A DNA stretch of 64,000 bases, from positions 1 through 64,000 of the forward strand of contig JAAAPE010000064.1 in the NCBI GenBank assembly GCA_009908385.1. Reading direction: 5' to 3'. The notes under the pieces are model-generated. The model worked only from the letters and a program-made list of their open reading frames with translations. It was not told the origin of the DNA and did not search any database. Made by a program: the position numbers and the translations under genes. Positions within the stretch are counted from its first letter, which is position 1, and the number at the start of each line of letters is the position of its first letter. This DNA is from Gammaproteobacteria bacterium (GTDB taxonomy: Bacteria; Pseudomonadota; Gammaproteobacteria; Xanthomonadales; Wenzhouxiangellaceae). Below, piece after piece: positions 48,324-57,989 of the stretch.

Positions 48324-48967
48324 GCCTCGGCGAGCCGCTGCGGCGTGCCGATGTCCGCCCATCGCCCGCTGTAGTGCTCGCCGGCGACCCGGCCTTCCAG
48401 GATCGCCTGTTCCAGTACCGGCCGCAGGGCGCGCCGGCCCGGCGACAGGCCGGCGAAGAGCGCCGGATCGAACACCGCGATGCCGCTGAAGGTCAGGCAA
48501 TCGGCGCCCTCCCTCCGAACCCTTCCCGAATCCAGCGCGAAATCACCGCCGGGGTGATGCGCCGGGTTGTCGACCAGCACCAGGTGGGCGGCGCCGGTGA
48601 CCTCGCATTGCATGGCCCGCTCGAACGGGTAATCGGTCAGCACGTCGGCGCTGACCGCCAGGAACGGGGCGTCACCGAGCAGGGAGAGTGCATGGACGAT
48701 GCCGCCGGCGGTCTCAAGCGCGCCGGGCGGCTCCTGCGAGTACTGGATATGCAGGCCAAAGGCCTCGCCTTGCCCGAGATGGTCGACGATCCTCTCGCCC
48801 AGCCAGCCCAGGTTGATCACGACTTCCTCGAAACCTGAATCGGCCAGGCGCTCCAGGTGACGGGCAATCAGCGATTTGCCGCCGACCTCGATCAGCGGCT
48901 TGGGCTTGTGGTCGGTCAGCGGCTTGAGCCGCTCTCCGCGGCCGGCCGCCAGGATCATGGCGCGCAT
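48296..48967 (-). CDS. murU: N-acetylmuramate-1-phosphate uridylyltransferase-like nucleotidyltransferase
   Basis: 'MRAMILAAGRGERLKPLTDHKPKPLIEVGGKSLIARHLERLA'; next to amgK-like kinase. Confidence 0.85.
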   Translation of the reverse strand: MRAMILAAGRGERLKPLTDHKPKPLIEVGGKSLIARHLERLADSGFEEVVINLGWLGERIVDHLGQGEAFGLHIQYSQEPPGALETAGGIVHALSLLGDAPFLAVSADVLTDYPFERAMQCEVTGAAHLVLVDNPAHHPGGDFALDSGRVRREGADCLTFSGIAVFDPALFAGLSPGRRALRPVLEQAILEGRVAGEHYSGRWADIGTPQRLAEAQQSFAGDS

Positions 48968-48969
48968 GG

Positions 48970-49959
48970 TCACTGGCTCCGACGCTGTCGCCAGCTGTTC
49001 AGAAGCGAACCAAGCTCACCCAGATCCGGGTTGCGCTCGATGGCCTGCTCCAGGTATCCAAAGAAGCGCGGCGCGTCTTCCAGGTATTTCGGCTTGCCGT
49101 CGCGATAGCGAATTCGGGCGAATATGCCGATGACCTTGAGATGGCGTTGCACGCCCATGAAGTCGCAGGTCCGGCGCCAGAGATCGGGATCCTCGGACGC
49201 CGGCAGGCCAGCGTCGAGGGCCCGGCGACGGTAGTCTTCCAGCCAGCCGTCGATGCGTTCGGGCGCCCAGCTTAGGAAGGCGTCGCGGTAGAGGCAGACC
49301 GGGTCGTAGCTGATCGGGCCGCGTAGGGCGTCCTGGAAGTCGATGATGCCGGGATTGGGGTCGGCGACCATCAGGTTGCGCGGCATGTAGTCGCGGTGAC
49401 AGAAGACCTGCGGCTGATCCAGCGCCCAGCGGAGGAGCGTCGCGCAGACCAGGTCCCAGGCGTCCAGTTCGCCGTCGGTGGCTTCGACCCGCCAGTGCCG
49501 GGCCAGGAACCAGTCGGGGAACAGCGCGAGTTCGCGCATCAGAAGCGCGGGGTCGTAGTCGGACAGGCCGTCGATTCGGGCGTCGCACTGGAAGCGGATC
49601 AGGGCCTCGACGGCGTCGCTGAACAGCGCGTCGGCGTTGTCGTCTTCGAGCACGTGATGGTACGGACGCGATCCGAGGTCCTCGAGCAGCACCAGGCCCT
49701 GGCGAGGATCGTGGGCCAGGATTTCGGGTACGTGGACACCGCTTCCGCCGAGCCGGCTCGCGACATCGACGAAGGTCTGCGTGTTCTCGCGTTCCGGTGG
49801 CGCGTCCATGACCACGCGGGTGTCCTTGCCCCGGCGCAGGCGGAAATATCGCCGAAAGCTGGCGTCGCTGGAAATCGCTTCGCTGTCCCAGTTCGACCAG
49901 CCCAGCTCCCCGGCCGCCCAGGCTTCCGACAGCCGTCTTCGTTCGTCCGCTTCGTTCAA
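48970..49959 (-). CDS. amgK: Aminosugar anomeric kinase (AmgK-like phosphotransferase)
   Basis: 'SSDASFRRYFRLRRGKDTRVVMDAPPERENTQTFVDVASRL..GVHVPEILAHDPRQGLVLLEDLG', 'FCHRDYMPRNLMV'. Confidence 0.87.
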   Translation of the reverse strand: MNEADERRRLSEAWAAGELGWSNWDSEAISSDASFRRYFRLRRGKDTRVVMDAPPERENTQTFVDVASRLGGSGVHVPEILAHDPRQGLVLLEDLGSRPYHHVLEDDNADALFSDAVEALIRFQCDARIDGLSDYDPALLMRELALFPDWFLARHWRVEATDGELDAWDLVCATLLRWALDQPQVFCHRDYMPRNLMVADPNPGIIDFQDALRGPISYDPVCLYRDAFLSWAPERIDGWLEDYRRRALDAGLPASEDPDLWRRTCDFMGVQRHLKVIGIFARIRYRDGKPKYLEDAPRFFGYLEQAIERNPDLGELGSLLNSWRQRRSQ

Positions 49960-51824
49960 GCCCGGTCCTCCAGGACGTTATCGATTCCGGCCGAGCGGCA
50001 GTAGTACCAGCTCGCCGCCCAGTCGGGCAGGGCGGCCGAATAGTCCGCCAGGAAAGCAGGCAGGTTTCGTGCGATTTCGTCGAGCCGTTGCTGGTCGCTA
50101 CCATCGACTCGCCCGTGCCTGGCGAGGACACGCTCGAAGTCGCGGTCCAGCCAGGGCGGTGGCTCGAGCGCTTCGCGCACCGCGGCGACCCGCTCGATGA
50201 ACTGCGATCGCACCTCGAGCAGCTCCTGCCGCAGTTGCCAGCCGAGTTCGTCCGGATGGGTTCGGGCCAGGGCGTCGAACGCGTCGGCCAGCAGTTCGGC
50301 GCGAGAGTTGACGTCGCCTCCCGGCAAGCTCGAGCGCAGGGTGTGAACGCGCGCCGTCAGGAAGCCGCCCCGATTGACGCCTCGCGGCTCATCGAGATCC
50401 GAGGCCTGCCAGCGTCGGGGATCGGGGCGCCTGTGGAGCAGCATGTGGGGCAGGTTGGCGTGGCAGGTGTCGGGGTGCAGGAATCCGACCAGCGCGCCGA
50501 ACAACTGGTCTTCGTTGCTGCCCCGCGGCTGCGTCGGCGCCAGCAGCTCGCGGTTGTCGACGCCCGTCATCGTCGTCGTCATCAGGGCGAAGGCGGTCGT
50601 CACCTCCGGGCGGCCGGAACTGCGGGCCACGCGGCGCTGTTCGACCAGGGCGCGGTAGCGCGCTTCGCTCTCGCACAAGGGCCCGAGGTGTTCGGGCTGC
50701 TCGTGGAAGAGCCACTGGAGGCTGCGGGTCCCGGGGTCCCCCAGCGTTCCGCTGCTGGTGAGGCGAATGCGGCTGGCGCCGGAGAGCTCGGACAGGAGCT
50801 GGGGATCGACGTCGTCGAGCAGGCCGCTCGTGTCGCCTTCGCTCATCGCCACCAGGCGGGCCGGCCCCGCGCCGAGAAATTGCGCGTGAAGCGACACGGG
50901 ATGCGCATCGACGCCGGTATAAGCGCCGCCGGGGAGTTCCGCGCCCGGTTCCGGGAAATGCAGCCGGGCCGACTGCCGCCGCCGTATGGCCGGTCGGGGA
51001 CTGCAGTCGGGAAGCTCGAAGGCATCGATCGAGGCGTCGTCGTCGACCAGGGTGATCAGGCGCCCGGCGCCAAGCATCAGGGCGAAGTTCAGGCTGGCCC
51101 CGTAGGACGGTTCCGCGCTTTCCGGGGCGCCCTCGATGCACCACCGCAGTCGAGACGGGTCGGCACCGGCGCCCTTGGCGATGCGATCGAGGATGCTGCC
51201 CCTGTCGGCACGATCGATCAGAGTCAGCTCGGCCGGGAATCCGTCCCGATGCCGGTCGACGACCGACCTCGCGGCCTGCCTGCCCTGCGCTTCGGCATCG
51301 TCGTCGAGGACGATGACCTGTTCGAGGCCGTCCGGCCGAGCGCGTCGGCGCAGGCTCGAAAGCAGGCGATCGAGCGTTTCCGGTCGGCCGCAGGTTCGGA
51401 CGAACAGGCAACTGATGGCCTGCGACTCTCGTCCCGCTGCATCGCCGGCAGGGCTCTTCAGTCGCGTCAGTACGGCCGCCTCCGTCTGCAGGAGGTTGCG
51501 ACGGGTCAGCTCTTCCAGGGCCTGCCGAATGGCGCCGGTCTGCGGCGGCGGTACGCGCAGTGCCTGTGCGATCGCCCGTTCGTGCTCGTCCAGGGTGCGA
51601 AAACGGTTGCACTGGCCGAATACCTGGACGAGCTGCACGGGCAGGCGGCGGACCTGGGAGTCGCCGTGGATCAACAAGAGCGCCTGGCCCGAGTCGGCCA
51701 CGCGAGCGTCGAATGGCGGTGCCAGGTAACGGGTCCTGTCGTCGGTGGTGGCCGCGCCGCTGCCGGGCGGCATCGAGAAACTGAAGCTGTCCTGGCTCAC
51801 GGAGATCCCGGTGTGTCGGTTCAC
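49956..51824 (-). CDS. Glycosyltransferase-like protein with possible PqqD/RRE-like N-terminal domain
   Basis: GT-A-like 'SCLFVRTCGRPETLDRLLSSLRRR..VIVLDDDAEA', 'SYGASLNFALMLGAGRLITLVDDDA'; N-term 'DARVADSGQALLLIHGDSQVRRLPVQLVQVFGQCNRFRTLDEHERAIAQAL..ALEELTRRNLL'. Confidence 0.6.
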   Translation of the reverse strand: MNRHTGISVSQDSFSFSMPPGSGAATTDDRTRYLAPPFDARVADSGQALLLIHGDSQVRRLPVQLVQVFGQCNRFRTLDEHERAIAQALRVPPPQTGAIRQALEELTRRNLLQTEAAVLTRLKSPAGDAAGRESQAISCLFVRTCGRPETLDRLLSSLRRRARPDGLEQVIVLDDDAEAQGRQAARSVVDRHRDGFPAELTLIDRADRGSILDRIAKGAGADPSRLRWCIEGAPESAEPSYGASLNFALMLGAGRLITLVDDDASIDAFELPDCSPRPAIRRRQSARLHFPEPGAELPGGAYTGVDAHPVSLHAQFLGAGPARLVAMSEGDTSGLLDDVDPQLLSELSGASRIRLTSSGTLGDPGTRSLQWLFHEQPEHLGPLCESEARYRALVEQRRVARSSGRPEVTTAFALMTTTMTGVDNRELLAPTQPRGSNEDQLFGALVGFLHPDTCHANLPHMLLHRRPDPRRWQASDLDEPRGVNRGGFLTARVHTLRSSLPGGDVNSRAELLADAFDALARTHPDELGWQLRQELLEVRSQFIERVAAVREALEPPPWLDRDFERVLARHGRVDGSDQQRLDEIARNLPAFLADYSAALPDWAASWYYCRSAGIDNVLEDRA

Positions 51825-51971
51825 GTCGCCGAGTGTAGCAGTCCGTTAGGATCGCTCCGGTCAAAAAAACGCCTCGCCGGCGGGTGCTTGCGCCGAAACA
51901 ATACCAATTCAGTCTTGTTTTGAAGGCCTTGCGACGCCATAATTGGGAGTGTACGCAGACAGGACCGGCAC

Positions 51972-52433
51972 ATGCTTCGAATCAGCAAACTGACCGACTA
52001 CGCAACGGTCCTGCTGGCGGCCCTGGCGCACCGCCCCGGCGAGTGCGTGCCGGCCAGCCGGCTCGCGGAACTCACCAGGCTGGAGCCGCCAACGGTCGCC
52101 AAGGTGCTCAAGACGCTGGCGCGATCGGGGCTGGTGACCTCGGTGCGCGGCGTCAACGGCGGCTACCGGCTGGCCGAAGCGCCCGAGGATATCTCGGTCG
52201 CAGGCATCCTCAGCGCCATGGAAGGGCCGATCGCCCTGACGGAGTGTGGACTCGAGCCCGGCCTTTGCTCGCACGAGTCCGACTGCAGCCTTCGGGGTAA
52301 CTGGCAGAAGATCGGTCAGGCCGTCGAGGGCGCGTTGGCCGGACTGAGCCTGGCCGACCTGGCCGAGCCCGCATCGCGCCGCATCGCCATCCGCGCAGAA
52401 GCCGCGGTGTCATCGCAACGGGAAATGTCATGA
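51972..52433 (+). CDS. Rrf2-family SUF system regulator
   Basis: '[61 protein letters not shown]', cysteines in '[15 protein letters not shown]'. Confidence 0.92.
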   Translation: MLRISKLTDYATVLLAALAHRPGECVPASRLAELTRLEPPTVAKVLKTLARSGLVTSVRGVNGGYRLAEAPEDISVAGILSAMEGPIALTECGLEPGLCSHESDCSLRGNWQKIGQAVEGALAGLSLADLAEPASRRIAIRAEAAVSSQREMS

Positions 52434-53875
52434 GTCAGACCACCGAACAGGTCCAGGAATACATCCAGCAGCGCTACAAGGCCGGCTTCTATACCGACAT
52501 CGACGAGGATCGTGTACCGGCCGGCCTGAACGAAGAGATCATCGCCATGATCTCGGCGAAGAAGAACGAGCCCGAATGGTTGCTGGAGTGGCGGCTGAAG
52601 GCTTTCCAACAGTGGAAGAAAATGGTCGGCCCCAACTGGGCGCACCTGAAACTGCCGCCGATCGACTTCCAGAAGATCCACTATTACGCGGCGCCGAAAC
52701 AGGAGAACCGGCCCAAGAGCCTGGACGAGGTCGACCCGAAGCTGCTCGAAACCTTCGACAAGCTGGGCGTGCCGCTGCACGAGCGCGAGCGCCTGGCCGG
52801 CGTGGCCGTCGATGCCGTGTTCGACTCGGTGTCCGTGGGTACCACGTTCCAGAAGGAACTCAAGGAAGCCGGCGTCATCTTCTGCAGCTTCTCCGAAGCG
52901 GTGCAGGAATACCCCGACCTGGTGCGCGAATACCTGGGATCGGTCGTGCCACACACCGACAATTACTTCGCCGCGCTCAACTCGGCGGTGTTCACCGACG
53001 GCTCTTTCGTCTACATCCCGAAGGACACGCGCTGCCCGATGGAGTTGTCGACCTATTTCCGGATCAACGCCCGTGACACGGGCCAGTTCGAGCGCACGCT
53101 CATCGTCGCCGAGCCGGGCAGCCATGTCAGCTACCTGGAGGGCTGCACTGCGCCGATGCGCGACGAGAACCAGTTGCACGCAGCGGTCGTGGAGCTGGTT
53201 GCGAAGGAGCGCGCTCACATCAAGTACTCGACGGTCCAGAACTGGTACCCGGGCGACGAGAACGGCAAGGGCGGGATCTACAACTTCGTGACCAAGCGCG
53301 GCGACTGCCGCGAGGACGATTCACGCATCACCTGGACGCAGGTCGAAACCGGCTCGGCCATCACCTGGAAGTATCCGTCCTGCATCCTGCGCGGCGACCG
53401 CTCTTCCGGCGAATTCTATTCGGTGGCCCTGACGCGCAACTACCAGCAGGCCGACACCGGTACCAAGATGATCCACCTGGGGAAGAACACCACCAGCAAG
53501 ATCATCGCCAAGGGCATCTCGGCGGGCCACAGCAACAACAGCTATCGCGGCCTGGTCCGCATGGCGCCGCGTGCTGAGAGCGCGCGCAACTACACCCAGT
53601 GTGATTCCCTGCTTATCGGCAAGCAGTGCGGGGCCCATACCTTCCCGTATATCGAATCGTTCAATCCGACGGCAAAGGTCGAACACGAGGCCACTACCTC
53701 GCGCATCGGCGAAGACCAGCTGTTCTACTGCCGCTCGAGAGGGCTGGGCGAAGAGGACGCGGTGGCGCTGATCGTCGATGGCTTCTGCAAGGAAGTCTTC
53801 AAGGAGCTGCCGATGGAGTTCGCGGTGGAAGCCAAGGCATTGCTCGAGATCAGCCTGGAAGGTGCTGTTGGCTAG
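52430..53875 (+). CDS. sufB: Fe-S cluster assembly protein SufB
   Basis: '[58 protein letters not shown]'. Confidence 0.97.
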   Translation: MSQTTEQVQEYIQQRYKAGFYTDIDEDRVPAGLNEEIIAMISAKKNEPEWLLEWRLKAFQQWKKMVGPNWAHLKLPPIDFQKIHYYAAPKQENRPKSLDEVDPKLLETFDKLGVPLHERERLAGVAVDAVFDSVSVGTTFQKELKEAGVIFCSFSEAVQEYPDLVREYLGSVVPHTDNYFAALNSAVFTDGSFVYIPKDTRCPMELSTYFRINARDTGQFERTLIVAEPGSHVSYLEGCTAPMRDENQLHAAVVELVAKERAHIKYSTVQNWYPGDENGKGGIYNFVTKRGDCREDDSRITWTQVETGSAITWKYPSCILRGDRSSGEFYSVALTRNYQQADTGTKMIHLGKNTTSKIIAKGISAGHSNNSYRGLVRMAPRAESARNYTQCDSLLIGKQCGAHTFPYIESFNPTAKVEHEATTSRIGEDQLFYCRSRGLGEEDAVALIVDGFCKEVFKELPMEFAVEAKALLEISLEGAVG

Positions 53876-53892
53876 TGCCGAACGAAACCCGC

Positions 53893-54000
53893 GTAGGTCG
53901 GGGTCGCATCCCCGACGGACGAGTTTTCCGACTTGAACACACATAGCTACGCTTGTACAGAACCCGAATGTCGACCATCGGGGATGCGACCCCGACCTAC
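53893..54000. repeat. Paired GTAG-type REP/BIME-like element between sufB and sufC
   Basis: Perfect 23-bp inverted repeat GTAGGTCGGGGTCGCATCCCCGA / TCGGGGATGCGACCCCGACCTAC, 62 bp apart; each arm is itself a hairpin. Confidence 0.88.
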
Positions 54001-54029
54001 AACGATATAGAGACGAGAACGCGATTATC

Positions 54030-54785
54030 ATGCTCAGGATCAACAATCTCCACGTCAGTATCGACGGAAAGGAAATCCTCAAGGGCCTGAACCTCGAGAT
54101 CGGCGCCGGTGAGCTGCACGCCATCATGGGGCCCAACGGTTCGGGCAAGTCGACGCTCGGCTACGTCATGGCGGGCCGGGAAGGCTACGACATCACCGAA
54201 GGCTCGATCGAGTTCGAGGGCAAGGACCTCAACGACATGGAGCCCGAGGATCGGGCCGCCGCCGGCCTGTTCCTGGCCTTCCAGTATCCGGTCGAGATTC
54301 CTGGCGTGAACAACGCTTACTTTCTGCGCTCGGCTCTCAACGCCCAGAAGAAGGCGCGCGGGGAAGAAGAGGTCGACTCGATGACGTTCCTGAAGACAGT
54401 GCGCGAGTCTCTGGGGCAGCTCAAGATGGACGACACGTTGCTCAAGCGCGCCGTCAACGAAGGCTTCTCCGGCGGTGAGAAGAAACGCAATGAGATCGTG
54501 CAGATGGCGATTCTGCAACCGAAGCTGGCCGTCCTCGACGAGACCGACTCCGGGCTGGACATCGACGCGCTCAAGCTGGTGGCCGAAGGCATCAACCGTC
54601 TCAGGAATCCCGAACGCAGCTTCATGGTGATCACCCACTACCAGCGCCTGCTCGAGCACCTCACGCCCGATCACGTGCATGTGCTGTCGGGCGGTCGCAT
54701 CATCGAGTCCGGCGGCAAGGAGCTGGCCGAGCGGCTCGAGCGAGAAGGTTATTCCTACCTGCAGGCCGAAGCGGCCGAAGCTTGA
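54030..54785 (+). CDS. sufC: Fe-S cluster assembly ATPase SufC
   Basis: 'IMGPNGSGKSTLGYVMAGREGYDIT', 'FSGGEKKRNEIVQMAILQPKLAVLDETDSGLDIDALK'. Confidence 0.97.
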   Translation: MLRINNLHVSIDGKEILKGLNLEIGAGELHAIMGPNGSGKSTLGYVMAGREGYDITEGSIEFEGKDLNDMEPEDRAAAGLFLAFQYPVEIPGVNNAYFLRSALNAQKKARGEEEVDSMTFLKTVRESLGQLKMDDTLLKRAVNEGFSGGEKKRNEIVQMAILQPKLAVLDETDSGLDIDALKLVAEGINRLRNPERSFMVITHYQRLLEHLTPDHVHVLSGGRIIESGGKELAERLEREGYSYLQAEAAEA

Positions 54786-54788
54786 GTC

Positions 54789-55991
54789 ATGTCTGAATTG
54801 GCCGAAAAACTCGCTCCCGAATCGGCGCTCGCAGCCGACGACTTCAGCGACCTGCGCGAGGCTGCGCAGCGCGCGCTGATGCAGTACGGATTTCCCGATC
54901 TCAAGACCGAGGCCTGGAAATACACTCCGATCAAGCTGCTCGAGAAGCGCGAATTCCGTTCGGAGGCGGCTACGAGTTCCACTGTGCCCGAACTGCCGTT
55001 CGAAGCTTGCCTGTTGCATTTCGACAACGGCATCCTTGACGCCGAAACGGCTGAGCTGCCCGCTGGCGTGAAGCTCGAGCCGGCCACACGCGAGGACTTC
55101 GAAGGCATCGAGTATGGCGGGCGCGAAGACGCGTTCGCCTGGCTGAACCTGGCACGTTTCGGCCAGGCCTGGAAGATCCGCATCGAAGGCGAGCTGGCCG
55201 AGCCGCTCGTTCTGGGCACCACCACGGCCGACGATTTCGCCGCGGCTGTACACCCGAGGCTGTTCATCGAACTGGCCGACAACGCTCGCGCCACGCTGAT
55301 CGAATGGCACGCTGGCGGAGGCGAAGGAATGGTCAATTGTGTCAGCAACGTCCGGGTGGGGCAGGGCGCGTCTCTCAACCACGTCACGCGGCGATCCGGC
55401 GGCGACACCGTCCGGGTGTCCCGGACCCGGGTGGATGTCGTTCGCGATGCGGAATACCGCAGCTTCGTGCTCGACACCGGTGCGCGCCTGGGACGGCAGG
55501 ACCTGAACGTTTTCCTGAACGAAGCCGGCGCGCTCTGCGAGATCGACGGGACGGTCGTGCTGGATTCGAAGCAACACGTCGACTACCACACGTCCATCGA
55601 CCACTGCACCGGCCATACGAACAGCCGGGAGGCGTTCCGCTTGCTCGCCGACGGCACCGGTGTGGGCGTGTTCAACGGCCGAATTCACATCCACGAGGAT
55701 TCTGATGAGAGCCATTCGGACCTGAACACGGCCAGCCTGTTGCTGGGCGAAAGAGCGCGGATCAACGCCAAACCGGAACTGGAGATCTACTCCGAGGACG
55801 TCACAGCGAGCCATGGCGCCACGATCGGTCAGCTCGACGACGACGCCCTGTTCTACTTGCGCTCGCGCGGCCTGCCGACCGAGCAGGCCAATGCCCTCCT
55901 CAAGTACGGCTTCGCCGCCGCGCCGCTGGAAGGGCAGGCTGACGAGGACGTACGCGATTGGCTGCTGGATCAGTTGCAGGCCGTGCTATGA
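54789..55991 (+). CDS. sufD: Fe-S cluster assembly protein SufD
   Basis: 'EAWKYTPIKLLEKREF', 'ARINAKPELEIYSEDVTASHGATIGQLDDDALFYLRSRGL'. Confidence 0.95.
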   Translation: MSELAEKLAPESALAADDFSDLREAAQRALMQYGFPDLKTEAWKYTPIKLLEKREFRSEAATSSTVPELPFEACLLHFDNGILDAETAELPAGVKLEPATREDFEGIEYGGREDAFAWLNLARFGQAWKIRIEGELAEPLVLGTTTADDFAAAVHPRLFIELADNARATLIEWHAGGGEGMVNCVSNVRVGQGASLNHVTRRSGGDTVRVSRTRVDVVRDAEYRSFVLDTGARLGRQDLNVFLNEAGALCEIDGTVVLDSKQHVDYHTSIDHCTGHTNSREAFRLLADGTGVGVFNGRIHIHEDSDESHSDLNTASLLLGERARINAKPELEIYSEDVTASHGATIGQLDDDALFYLRSRGLPTEQANALLKYGFAAAPLEGQADEDVRDWLLDQLQAVL

Positions 55992-56002
55992 AAGTCTTTA
56001 AA

Positions 56003-56159
56003 AACGCAAAGACGCTAAGCAGCAAAGCACGCGAAGAGAAAAAGGTTCGGTTCCCTGCTTGGTGACGAGATCGATTCAATCGGATACGAATCGTTTTAGA
56101 TGCCTTTTCGTGGAGTTGTTCATCTCTTTGCGTTCTTTGCTGCTTCGCGTCTTTGCGTC
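56003..56159. repeat. CGCAAAGACGC long hairpin element between sufD and sufS
   Basis: 37-nt arms AACGCAAAGACGCTAAGCAGCAAAGCACGCGAAGAGA / TCTCTTTGCGTTCTTTGCTGCTTCGCGTCTTTGCGTC with about 4 mismatches. Confidence 0.88.
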
Positions 56160-56185
56160 AATAAAGGTTTTAAGGGATTTCTGCT

Positions 56186-57433
56186 ATGGAAACGGTTGAA
56201 TCGAAGGTCAAGGACCAACTGGACGTGTTCGCCCTGCGCGAGCAGTTCCCCGTGCTCGCTCGCGAGGTGCACGGCAAGCCGCTGGTCTACTTCGACAACG
56301 CCGCCACGGCCCAGCGACCGCTGAAGGTCATCGAGGCGATGGACGACTTCTATCGCCGCTACAACGCCAATGTGCATCGCGGCGTACACCAGCTTTCCGT
56401 CGAGGCGTCCGAGCAGTTCGAGCTGGCGCGCGATTCCGTTCGTCGCCTGCTCAACGCGAACTCCGTGCGCGAGGTCGTATTCACCCGCGGCACGACGGAA
56501 GCGGTCAACCTGGTCGCGCAAGCCTACCTGCGTCCGCGCCTGAAGTCGGGCGACGAGATCCTGATCACGCACATGGAGCATCACTCCAATATCGTGCCCT
56601 GGCAGCTTTTGTGCGAACAGACCGGCGCGGTGCTCAAGGTCGCGCCGATCAACAAGCAGGGCGAACTGCTGGTCGACGAGCTGGCCTCCATGATCAACGA
56701 GCGTACGAAGCTGATCGGCATGGTGCACGTCTCCAACGCCCTGGGCACGATCAACCCGGTCGAGGAAGTCTGCCGGATCGCCGGAAAGCACGATGTCCCG
56801 GTGCTCGTCGACGGCGCCCAGGCCACGCCGCACATGGCCGTCGACGTCCAGGCCCTGGGCTGCGACTTCTACTGCGTCTCCGCTCACAAGATGTACGGCC
56901 CGACGGGCATCGGCGCGTTGTGGGCGAAAGAATCGGTCCTCGAAGAAATGCCTCCGTGGCAGGGCGGTGGCGAGATGATCACGCGGGTGAGCTTCGACGG
57001 CACCACTTACAACGACCTGCCGCACAAGTTCGAAGCCGGTACGCCGAACATCTCCGGCGCCATAGGTTTCGGCAAGGCCGTCGAGTTTCTCGAGGAGACC
57101 GGATACGAGGGTATCGTCTGGCAGGAAGAGCGGCTCCTCGATTACGCCACCGAGAAGATGCAGGCCATAGAAGGTCTGACGATCATCGGCACGGCGCAAC
57201 ACAAGGGCCCGGTCGTTTCCTTCACGCTGGAAGGCGCTCACCCCAACGACATCGGCACCATCGTCGACCACTACGGTGTGGCGATCCGAACCGGCCATCA
57301 CTGCGCCATGCCGGTCATGCAGTTCTTCGACGTGCCGGCGACCGCGCGCGTCTCCTTCGCGCCCTACAACCTGCGCAACGAAATCGACATCTTCCTCGAG
57401 GCCCTGGACAAGGCCCGGAACATGCTGGCCTGA
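56186..57433 (+). CDS. sufS: Cysteine desulfurase SufS
   Basis: 'KPLVYFDNAATAQRPLKVIEAMDDFYRRYNANVHRGVHQLS', 'CVSAHKMYGPTGIGALW', 'IRTGHHCAMPVMQFF'. Confidence 0.96.
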   Translation: METVESKVKDQLDVFALREQFPVLAREVHGKPLVYFDNAATAQRPLKVIEAMDDFYRRYNANVHRGVHQLSVEASEQFELARDSVRRLLNANSVREVVFTRGTTEAVNLVAQAYLRPRLKSGDEILITHMEHHSNIVPWQLLCEQTGAVLKVAPINKQGELLVDELASMINERTKLIGMVHVSNALGTINPVEEVCRIAGKHDVPVLVDGAQATPHMAVDVQALGCDFYCVSAHKMYGPTGIGALWAKESVLEEMPPWQGGGEMITRVSFDGTTYNDLPHKFEAGTPNISGAIGFGKAVEFLEETGYEGIVWQEERLLDYATEKMQAIEGLTIIGTAQHKGPVVSFTLEGAHPNDIGTIVDHYGVAIRTGHHCAMPVMQFFDVPATARVSFAPYNLRNEIDIFLEALDKARNMLA

Positions 57434-57461
57434 GCGATCCGCTCGGTTAGAATGCCGGGCC

Positions 57462-57911
57462 ATGGGCCTCGATCAGCTCTATCAGCAGGTCATCCTTGAC
57501 CACAACCGTTCGCCCCGTCACTACCGCCGCCTGGAAGGCGCGACCCACAGTGCCCGCGGCCGGGACGCCCTGTGCGGCGACGATATCCTCGTCGAACTGC
57601 GGCTCGTGGAGGGTCTGATCGAGGAGGCCGCTTTCTCCGGCGAAGCCTGCGCCATCACGACCGCGAGTGCGTCGATGCTGATGGACTGGCTGCCGGGCCG
57701 CTGCCCCGAAGCGGTACTGACCGCATACGAGAAATTCCGTGATTTGCTCGATGACCCGGCGTCGGCCGACTGCCCCGAACTGGGGCCGATGAACGGGCTG
57801 CGTGCAGTCAGCGGGTTTCCGGCGCGAGTTCGCAACGCCCTGTTGCCATGGCGGACGGCGATCGAGGGCCTTCAGCGCGCCCGGGGGCCGGCGGAAAGCC
57901 GGTGCGATTGA
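57462..57911 (+). CDS. sufU: SufU/IscU-like scaffold with Cys-to-Asn at third cysteine position
   Basis: 'MGLDQLYQQVILDHNRSPRHYRRLE', 'ALCGDDILVELRL', 'SGEACAITTASASMLMDWLPGR', 'FPARVRNALLPWRTAIEGL'. Confidence 0.88.
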   Translation: MGLDQLYQQVILDHNRSPRHYRRLEGATHSARGRDALCGDDILVELRLVEGLIEEAAFSGEACAITTASASMLMDWLPGRCPEAVLTAYEKFRDLLDDPASADCPELGPMNGLRAVSGFPARVRNALLPWRTAIEGLQRARGPAESRCD

Positions 57912-57989
57912 TGTCGACGGCGGTCGTGGCCGGGTCTTTCCGGCCGATGTATGCTTGGTGCCACTGATTCTGCCTCGAGGTGTCGACCC

